Shown piece by piece: positions 55,752 to 64,000 of a stretch of 64,000 nt of DNA. Source of the DNA: Pseudomonas paralcaligenes (lineage in GTDB: Bacteria > Pseudomonadota > Gammaproteobacteria > Pseudomonadales > Pseudomonadaceae); contig NZ_BPFX01000002.1 in the NCBI RefSeq assembly GCF_019655855.1, forward strand, positions 172,146 to 236,145, in the 5' to 3' direction. Made by a program: the position numbers and the translations under genes. Under the pieces are notes generated by a model. That model made no database searches. It worked only from the letters and a program-made list of their open reading frames with translations, and was not told the origin of the DNA. How positions within the stretch are numbered: the first letter of the stretch is position 1; every line of letters starts with the position of its first letter.

Positions 55752-55770
55752 GAGGTTTACTATCATTTGC
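55752..55770. promoter_or_regulatory. Candidate Fur box upstream of the iron-binding protein gene
   Basis: GTTTACTATCATTTGC region; 11 of 19 positions agree with the Fur consensus, including ATCATT. It lies 27 bases before the start of the Fe(III)-binding protein gene in a 230-base gap with no ORF. Confidence 0.5.
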
Positions 55771-55796
55771 GCCTTTCTGGACCTTACAGGGACTGC

Positions 55797-56795
55797 ATGA
55801 TGCGCACAGGCAAACCTCTTCTCGCGGCGCTGCTGCTTGCCGCCACCACCGCCCAGGCCGCCGACGAAGTAGTGGTCTACTCCTCGCGGATCGACGAGCT
55901 GATCAAGCCGGTGTTCGACGCCTACACCGCCAAGACCGGGGTCAAGGTCAAGTTCATCACCGACAAGGAAGCGCCGCTGATGCAGCGCATCAAGGCCGAG
56001 GGCGAGAACGGCGTGGCCGACCTGCTGATCACGGTGGACGCCGGCAACCTGTGGCAGGCCGAGCAGATGGGCATCCTGCAGCCCTTCACCTCGTCGGTGA
56101 TCGACGCCAACATCCCCGCCCAGTACCGCTCCAGCAACCACGCCTGGACCGGCCTGTCGCTGCGCGCGCGCACCATCGTCTATTCCCCCGAGCGGGTGAA
56201 GCCGGGCGAGCTGACCACCTACGAGGCGCTGGCGGGCCCGGAGTGGGAAGGCCGTCTCTGCCTGCGCACCAGCAAGAAGGTCTACAACCAGTCGCTCACC
56301 GGCACCCTGATCGAGACCCACGGCGCCGAGAAGGCCGAGCAGATCGTCCGCGGCTGGGTCGGCAACCTGGCCACCGACGTGTTCGCCGACGACAACTCGG
56401 TGGTCCAGGCGGTGGATGCGGGCCAGTGCGATGTCGGCATCGTCAACACCTACTACTACGGCCGCCTGCACAAGGCCAACCCGCAGCTGCGCGCCAAGCT
56501 GTTCTGGCCGAACCAGGAAGACCGTGGCGTGCACGTCAACCTGTCCGGCATCGGCCTGACCAAGCATGCGCCGCACCCCGAGGCGGCGAAGAAGCTGGTC
56601 GAGTGGATGACCACGCCGGAGGCCCAGGGCCTGTTCGCCGAGATCAACCAGGAGTTCCCGGCCAATCCGGCGGTCAAGCCGTCCGCCGAAGTGGCCGCCT
56701 GGGGCGAGTTCAAGGCCGACTCCATCCCGGTGGAAGTGGCCGGCAAGCGCCAGGCCGAAGCGATCAAGCTGATGGACCGGGTCGGCTGGAACTGA
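55797..56795 (+). CDS. Fe(III) ABC transporter periplasmic binding protein (HitA/FbpA-like)
   Basis: A 332-residue periplasmic ferric-ion-binding protein with signal peptide 1-22 (AQA/A). The mature part starts [21 protein letters not shown], as in class 1 extracellular iron-binding proteins; the C-lobe Tyr pair of the iron site is present in [10 protein letters not shown] (Tyr-Tyr-Tyr). [21 protein letters not shown] is the hinge region. Equivalent to PA5217. The permease gene follows; no ATPase gene is nearby. Two adjacent ATGs (55797, 55800) could start translation. Confidence 0.92.
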   Translation: MMRTGKPLLAALLLAATTAQAADEVVVYSSRIDELIKPVFDAYTAKTGVKVKFITDKEAPLMQRIKAEGENGVADLLITVDAGNLWQAEQMGILQPFTSSVIDANIPAQYRSSNHAWTGLSLRARTIVYSPERVKPGELTTYEALAGPEWEGRLCLRTSKKVYNQSLTGTLIETHGAEKAEQIVRGWVGNLATDVFADDNSVVQAVDAGQCDVGIVNTYYYGRLHKANPQLRAKLFWPNQEDRGVHVNLSGIGLTKHAPHPEAAKKLVEWMTTPEAQGLFAEINQEFPANPAVKPSAEVAAWGEFKADSIPVEVAGKRQAEAIKLMDRVGWN

Positions 56796-56871
56796 TCCGC
56801 CTCGCGGCGAGGCGATGATCCGCCAGCGACCTCCGGTCGCCGGGCCATCGCCCCTTCGCCCGTTATACTAG

Positions 56872-56895
56872 ACGCCCCGGCCCGCCGGGGCGTTT
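56872..56895 (+). terminator. Hairpin between the iron-binding protein and permease genes
   Basis: ACGCCCCGGC (56872-56881), loop CC, GCCGGGGCGT (56884-56893), then TT. It would end or attenuate transcription before the permease gene, keeping more binding protein than permease, a common pattern in binding-protein ABC operons. Confidence 0.75.
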
Positions 56896-56919
56896 CGCAT
56901 CCACCGCCTAGGAGTCCGC

Positions 56920-58539
56920 GTGGCCCATCCCGCCCAACGCCGCTGGTACCCCATCGCCTTTGCCATTGCCTCCTTGGTGCTGCTGCCGCTGTCGGTGCTG
57001 GTGCTGTCCTGGCACGAGGTCGACGGCGAGATCTGGCGCCACCTGTGGGATACCCAGATGCCGCGCCTGCTCGGCAACACGCTGATCCTGGTGCTGGGCG
57101 TCGGCGTCGGGGTGACCGTGCTTGGCGTCAGCCTGGCCTGGCTCACCAGCCTCTGCGAGTTCCCCGGCCGGCGCTGGCTGGACTGGGCGCTGATGCTGCC
57201 CTTCGCCATCCCTGCCTACGTGCTGGGCTTCGTCTTCATCGGCCTGTTCGACTTCTCGGGCCCGGTGCAGAGCCTGCTGCGCGAGTGGTTCGGCACGGGT
57301 ATCCGCTTCCCCCGGGTGCGCTCGACCGGCGGCGTGATCGCGGTGCTGGTGCTGGTCTTCTACCCCTACGTCTACCTGCTCGCGCGCAGCGCCTTCCTCG
57401 CCCAGGGACGGGGGCTGATGGAGGCCGCCCGGGTGCTCGGCCAGTCGCCCTGGCAGGCATTCTGGCGGGTCGCCCTGCCGATGGCCTGGCCGGCGATCGG
57501 CGCGGGCCTGGCCCTGGCGATCATGGAGACCCTGGCCGACTTCGGCGCGGTGGCGGTGTTCAACTTCGACACCTTCACCACCGCCATCTACAAGACGTGG
57601 TACGGCTTCTACAGCCTGTCCGGCGCCACCCAACTGGCCAGCCTGCTGCTGCTGGCGGTGATGCTGGTGCTGTACGGCGAGCGCCGCGCCCGGGGCGTCA
57701 GCCGGCCGGCCAGCGAACGGCCGCGCGGCCAACCCCTGTACGTGCTGCGTGGCTGGAAGGCGGTCGCCGCCAGCGCCTGGTGCGGCCTGGTGTTCGCCTG
57801 CGCCTTCGTGGTGCCGCTGCTGCAGTTGCTGGCCTGGTTCTGGCAGCGCGGCCGCTTCGACCTGGACGAGCGCTACGCCGGGCTGATCCTGCACACCCTG
57901 TCGCTCGGCGGCCTGGCGGCGCTGATCACCGTGGCGGTGGCCCTGCTGCTGGCGTTCGCCCGGCGCCAGGCGCCGACCCGGCCGGTGCGCGGCGCGATCA
58001 GCCTGGCCAACCTCGGCTACGCGCTGCCCGGCTCGGTGCTGGCGGTCGCCATCATGCTGGCCTTCAGCTTCCTCGACCGGGAACTGGTGATCCCGCTGTC
58101 CGCCTGGCTCGGCGGCGCCGGCAAGCCGCTGCTGCTGGGCAGCCTGGCGGCGCTGCTGCTGGCCTACCTGATCCGCTTCATGGCGGTGGCCTACGGCCCG
58201 CTGGAAAGCAGCCTGGCGCGCATCCGCCCGTCGCTGCCCCAGGCCGCCCGCAGCCTGGGCGTCGGCGGGCCGGCATTGTTCTTCCGCGTCTACCTGCCGC
58301 TGCTGGTGCCGGGTGCGCTCTCGGCCGCGCTGCTGGTGTTCGTCGACGTGCTCAAGGAAATGCCGGCGACCCTGCTGATGCGCCCCTTTGGCTGGGACAC
58401 GCTTTCCGTGCGCATCTTCGAGATGACCAGCGAGGGCGAATGGGCCCGCGCCGCGCTGCCGGCGCTGACCCTGGTGCTGGTCGGCCTGCTGCCGGTGATC
58501 GGCTTGATCCGTCGCTCGGCGCGGCAGCCGGGGCACTAG
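56920..58539 (+). CDS. Fe(III) ABC transporter permease (HitB/FbpB-like)
   Basis: A 539-residue permease made of two fused six-helix halves, each with an EAA loop: EAARVLGQSPWQAFWRVALP near residue 170 and QAARSLGVGGPALFFRVYLP near residue 445. This double-length form is typical of FbpB/SfuB/HitB iron permeases. Start is GTG 56920 with TAGGAG 6 bases upstream. Equivalent to PA5216. A cognate FbpC/HitC ATPase is not in the window, so it must be supplied from elsewhere. The stop overlaps the convergent DUF3592 stop by four bases. Confidence 0.94.
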   Translation: MAHPAQRRWYPIAFAIASLVLLPLSVLVLSWHEVDGEIWRHLWDTQMPRLLGNTLILVLGVGVGVTVLGVSLAWLTSLCEFPGRRWLDWALMLPFAIPAYVLGFVFIGLFDFSGPVQSLLREWFGTGIRFPRVRSTGGVIAVLVLVFYPYVYLLARSAFLAQGRGLMEAARVLGQSPWQAFWRVALPMAWPAIGAGLALAIMETLADFGAVAVFNFDTFTTAIYKTWYGFYSLSGATQLASLLLLAVMLVLYGERRARGVSRPASERPRGQPLYVLRGWKAVAASAWCGLVFACAFVVPLLQLLAWFWQRGRFDLDERYAGLILHTLSLGGLAALITVAVALLLAFARRQAPTRPVRGAISLANLGYALPGSVLAVAIMLAFSFLDRELVIPLSAWLGGAGKPLLLGSLAALLLAYLIRFMAVAYGPLESSLARIRPSLPQAARSLGVGGPALFFRVYLPLLVPGALSAALLVFVDVLKEMPATLLMRPFGWDTLSVRIFEMTSEGEWARAALPALTLVLVGLLPVIGLIRRSARQPGH

Positions 58540-58970
58540 GTGGAGTCGGCATTCACAGCATGGTGGCGCCGGCTCAGCCAGAGAGTCCAGAGTCCGCCAA
58601 GGAAAAGCCCGCCACCAATGCCGCCGACCAGAATGGGGGCGCTCCAGACCGCACCGAAATCGTCGATCGTTGCACTTCGCTTGGGCTCGGCGGGGTCGAA
58701 CAGTACCTGCACCGCCATGCCCTCGCGGTAACCGAAGATCAGCCCGCCTTGCGGATAGGAGATGCTCTGGCCGTCAGGCGCGCTGAAACGGATTTGTGGA
58801 TGCGAGCCGCCGGCATTCAAGGCGACCACTTCGCCGGGTGCCCGTTGCGCCACTTTCAGGAAATGCTCCTGTTCGAGCACCAGCCAGGCCGTCGTGGCCA
58901 GCATGCCGGTGCCAACGATCAGTATCAGCATGCCGCGAAGCATCATTTCCACAATCGACTCTCCCCGCAT
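58536..58970 (-). CDS. DUF3592-family membrane protein
   Basis: A 144-residue protein with two membrane helices (about 10-30 and 110-132) and between them a small beta-rich domain (APGEVVALNAGG...QIRFSAPDGQSISYPQGG) of the DUF3592 type, which often faces the periplasm or cell exterior. Function unknown. It is convergent with the iron permease gene, stops overlapping by four bases (58536-58539). Start at 58970 (MRGESIVEMML), or alternatively the MML methionines a few codons later. Confidence 0.8.
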   Translation of the reverse strand: MRGESIVEMMLRGMLILIVGTGMLATTAWLVLEQEHFLKVAQRAPGEVVALNAGGSHPQIRFSAPDGQSISYPQGGLIFGYREGMAVQVLFDPAEPKRSATIDDFGAVWSAPILVGGIGGGLFLGGLWTLWLSRRHHAVNADST

Positions 58971-59099
58971 TCGACTTGGCAGGCCGCACCCTAAGCGTGG
59001 GTGGGGGCGAGGTCCAGGGCGGGGCGTGGAAAGATTCCCGGACTGCCGACTCGCTCACGCGTGCTTCCGACGAGTGTGACCGTCCGGTCGGCTATCGAG

Positions 59100-59128
59100 G
59101 TGACCGGGGGCCGCGTCGGGGCTACAAT
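59100..59128 (+). promoter_or_regulatory. Probable sigma-70 promoter of the gcvTHP operon
   Basis: GTGACC (59100-59105) and TACAAT (59123-59128) with a 17-base spacer, 71 bases before gcvT. No glycine-riboswitch-like sequence is evident between it and the gene, although the leader is short for one. Confidence 0.6.
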
Positions 59129-59198
59129 GCGCGCCTGCTGAAGCAGCCGTCCATGAGCCCGTGCCTACCAGGGCAGGGCCCGCATCAAGGAGTTATCC

Positions 59199-60281
59199 AT
59201 GGGACAGCGTACACCCCTGTATGAACAGCATCTGGCGCTGGGCGCCAAGATGGTCGACTTCGGTGGCTGGGACATGCCGCTGCACTACGGCTCCCAGGTC
59301 GAGGAACACCACCAGGTCCGGCGCGACTGCGGCGTGTTCGATGTCTCCCACATGACGGTCGTCGACATCACCGGGCCGCAGGCCAAGGCCTGGCTGCAAC
59401 ACCTGCTGGCCAACGACGTGGAGCGTCTGAAGACGCCGGGCAAGGCCCTCTACAGCGGCATGCTCAACGAGCGTGGCGGGGTGGTCGACGACCTGATCGT
59501 CTACCTCACCGACTGGGGCTACCGCATGGTGGTCAACGCCGCCACCCGCGACAAGGACATGGCCTGGATGCAGGCCCGCACCGCCGGCTTCGAGGTGACC
59601 CTGACCGAGCGCCCGGAACTGGCCATGCTCGCCATCCAGGGCCCCAGCGCCCGGGCCAAGACCGCCGAGCTGGTCAGCGCCGCGCGCGCCGCGATCATCC
59701 ACGAACTCAAGCCGTTCCAGGGCCTGCCCGAAGGCGACTGGTTCATCGCCCGCACCGGCTACACCGGTGAGGACGGCCTGGAGATCATGCTGCCGGCGGC
59801 CGAGGCCCCTGGCTTCCTCAGCGAGCTGGTCGGCGCCGGCATCGCCCCGATCGGCCTGGGCGCCCGCGACACCCTGCGCCTGGAGGCTGGCATGAACCTG
59901 TACGGCCAGGACATGGACGAGGACACCTCGCCGCTGGCCGCCAACATGGCCTGGACCATCGCCTGGGAGCCGGCCGAGCGCCGCTTCGTCGGCCGCAGCG
60001 CCCTGGAGAGCCAGCGCGCCGCCGGCGACCAGCCCAAGCTGGTCGGCCTGGTGCTGGAGGAGCGCGGCGTGCTGCGCGCCCACCAGGTGGTGCGGGTGGA
60101 CGGCGTGGGCGAGGGCGAGATCACCAGCGGCAGCTTCTCGCCGACTCTTAACAAGTCCATCGCCCTGGCCCGCGTGCCGGCCGCCACCGGCGACCGCGCC
60201 GAGGTGGAAATCCGCGGCAAGTGGTATCCGGTACGGGTTGTGCAACCGAACTTCGTGCGCAATGGCAAGGCCGTGATCTGA
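59199..60281 (+). CDS. gcvT: Glycine cleavage system T protein (aminomethyltransferase)
   Basis: Transfers the methylene group from aminomethyl-lipoyl-GcvH to tetrahydrofolate, releasing ammonia. The 360-residue protein starts [21 protein letters not shown], has the folate-binding GVFDVSHM and the catalytic-region Asp/Arg in [16 protein letters not shown], and [14 protein letters not shown] near the C-terminus. AAGGAG lies 7 bases before the ATG. First gene of gcvT-gcvH-gcvP, transcribed from the promoter at 59100. Equivalent to PA5215. Confidence 0.97.
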   Translation: MGQRTPLYEQHLALGAKMVDFGGWDMPLHYGSQVEEHHQVRRDCGVFDVSHMTVVDITGPQAKAWLQHLLANDVERLKTPGKALYSGMLNERGGVVDDLIVYLTDWGYRMVVNAATRDKDMAWMQARTAGFEVTLTERPELAMLAIQGPSARAKTAELVSAARAAIIHELKPFQGLPEGDWFIARTGYTGEDGLEIMLPAAEAPGFLSELVGAGIAPIGLGARDTLRLEAGMNLYGQDMDEDTSPLAANMAWTIAWEPAERRFVGRSALESQRAAGDQPKLVGLVLEERGVLRAHQVVRVDGVGEGEITSGSFSPTLNKSIALARVPAATGDRAEVEIRGKWYPVRVVQPNFVRNGKAVI

Positions 60282-60368
60282 TTCCACTGGCGCGGGGCGG
60301 CAGCCTCCGCGCCAACTGCTAAATTTTCCGGGCGGACGTTCCGCCCACCGATTCCGAGGATAACGACA

Positions 60369-60758
60369 ATGAGCAACATCCCCGCCGATCTGCGTTACGT
60401 CGCCAGCCACGAGTGGATTCGCCTGGAGGCCGACGGTTCGGTCACCGTGGGCATCACCGACCACGCCCAGGAAGCCCTGGGCGACGTCGTCTACGTCGAG
60501 CTGCCGGAAGTCGGCAAGCAGCTGAGCGCCGGCCAGGAAGCCGGGGTGGTCGAGTCGGTGAAGGCCGCCTCCGACATCTACGCGCCGATCTCCGGCGAAG
60601 TGCTGGCGGTCAACGAGTCGCTGGCCGACGCGCCCGAGCAGGTCAACGGCGAGCCCTACGAGGCCTGGTTCTTCAAGCTCCAGCCGAGCGACGCGGCCGA
60701 GCTGGAAGGCCTGCTCGACGCGGCCGGCTACCAGGCCGTGTGCTCCGCCGACGCCTGA
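60369..60758 (+). CDS. gcvH: Glycine cleavage system H protein
   Basis: Lipoyl carrier protein that shuttles the aminomethyl group between GcvP, GcvT and lipoamide dehydrogenase. The 129-residue protein has the lipoylated Lys65 in [12 protein letters not shown] and the [19 protein letters not shown] start of the hammerhead fold. It follows gcvT by 87 bases, with GAGGATAA before the ATG. Lipoylation also needs LipB/LipA elsewhere. Confidence 0.98.
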   Translation: MSNIPADLRYVASHEWIRLEADGSVTVGITDHAQEALGDVVYVELPEVGKQLSAGQEAGVVESVKAASDIYAPISGEVLAVNESLADAPEQVNGEPYEAWFFKLQPSDAAELEGLLDAAGYQAVCSADA

Positions 60759-60849
60759 GGCCGATGACCGCGCCCAGCGCGGTCCGCACCGATTCCCGTT
60801 GCCGAGCCTCGATCCGTCGGGGCTCTGTCATTTTTCGAGAGCTTCCGCC

Positions 60850-63723
<2,874 letters not shown>

Positions 63724-63726
63724 TGG

Positions 63727-63782
63727 CGTAGGGCGGGTGAAACCCGCGATCCGGCACCGGCGCGGGTTTCACCCGCCCTACG
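63727..63782. repeat. REP-like element, family A, perfect 22-bp inverted repeat after gcvP
   Basis: Arms 63727-63748 and 63761-63782 are perfect reverse complements with a 12-base loop. It begins four bases after the gcvP stop codon and precedes the gcvP terminator. Confidence 0.9.
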
Positions 63783-63791
63783 GCGACGTCG

Positions 63792-63828
63792 ACGCCCCTG
63801 CATTCCGCGAGGAATGCAGGGGCGTTTT
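63792..63828 (+). terminator. Strong intrinsic terminator of the gcv operon
   Basis: A 15-bp stem (63792-63806 with 63811-63825, core CCCCTGCATTCC / GGAATGCAGGGG) with loop GCGA and TTTT. It could work in both directions. Confidence 0.93.
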
Positions 63829-63876
63829 CGTAGGTGATGTATCCGTTACCTGTTGGTGGCGCAATCCTGCTTTTAT

Positions 63877-63937
63877 GTGGGAGCGGCTGGGCGGCATTCC
63901 GATCAGCCGCGAAATTCGCGGATAAATCCGCTCCCAC
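63877..63937. repeat. REP-like element, family C variant (GTGGGAGCGG)
   Basis: GTGGGAGCGG (from 63877) and its complement CCGCTCCCAC (to 63937) enclose inner partial pairs (GCCGCGAAATTCGCGG). Imperfect in the middle. The bases from 63938 to the window end (64000) show no gene or signal. Confidence 0.75.
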
Positions 63938-64000
63938 AAGGTATGCAGCATTTAACGGGTTCGTAGAGGGTGGCGAATCAGCGCGTGGCTTCGTGGCCCG

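Noticed and set aside
58971..59198. Glycine riboswitch in front of gcvT
   Set aside because: No tandem aptamer-like conserved segments were found in the 228 bases, and only about 70 bases lie between the promoter and the start codon.

Overview
The window is high-GC chromosomal DNA from a Pseudomonas. Gene content and order are those I recall from Pseudomonas aeruginosa PAO1: rppH-ptsP, ilvA, rpiA, an AaaA-type autotransporter, a polyamine-type ABC system with an acetylpolyamine amidohydrolase, serA beside a D-2-hydroxyglutarate dehydrogenase, then ppx/trxA/rho/ubiD, the RbbA-type exporter, ygfA/6S RNA/zapA, ygfB-pepP-ubiH-ubiI, an iron ABC transporter and gcvTHP. Species cannot be fixed from this sequence alone. 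In PAO1 the left half (about PA0337 to PA0316) and the right half (about PA5241 to PA5213) are far apart, so the serA/ppx boundary near 27.9 kb is a rearrangement junction relative to that strain. PAO1 locus names are recalled, not searched.

Region by region. 1-8.9 kb: ptsP (cut by the window edge), rppH, a HAD phosphatase, a translationally coupled DUF2269 / SDR-DoxX / DUF2269 membrane operon, ilvA, a two-module RTX-like protein, and rpiA. 8.9-17 kb: a di-iron hydroxylase fused to an SRPBCC domain with a divergent LysR regulator, the AaaA-like aminopeptidase autotransporter, a YegP-like small protein, an SdiA-regulated-type propeller protein, an AraC regulator and a UbiM-like flavin monooxygenase. 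17-27.8 kb: a four-gene polyamine-type ABC importer followed by a deacetylase whose catalytic residues are all intact, a membrane protein of unknown function, a second SdiA-regulated paralogue, a fumarylacetoacetate-hydrolase-family enzyme and D-2-hydroxyglutarate dehydrogenase, divergent from serA.

27.9-45 kb: ppx divergent from trxA, rho, ubiD, a 2Fe-2S/flavin reductase, a secreted tyrosinase, a quinone oxidoreductase, a periplasmic FliL-like protein, a YhiI-RbbA-YhhJ-type export operon, a CHASE-like/PAS/GGDEF diguanylate cyclase and an EVE protein. 45-51.5 kb: a 42-residue membrane microprotein, ygfA, 6S RNA, zapA and a ZapB-like coiled coil, divergent from ygfB-pepP-ubiH-thioesterase-ubiI. 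51.5-64 kb: a complete sigma / anti-sigma / TonB-receptor cell-surface signalling cassette for ferric-siderophore uptake, an Fe(III) ABC binding protein and permease without an ATPase gene, a DUF3592 protein and the glycine cleavage operon gcvT-gcvH-gcvP.

No tRNA, rRNA, transposase, integrase, phage gene or CRISPR array was seen. The non-coding signal that stands out is a set of dispersed REP-like inverted repeats (at least four sequence families). Several sit between convergent genes, and three supply the stop codon of a neighbouring gene. Two palindromic promoter/operator candidates (22355-22371 and 26499-26514) also deserve attention. No gap between genes exceeds 300 bases. I found no clearly unprecedented defence or mobile system. 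The least-explained loci are the DUF2269/SDR-DoxX operon, the hydroxylase-SRPBCC fusion with its LysR gene, and the RTX-like protein with a PEP-CTERM-like tail.
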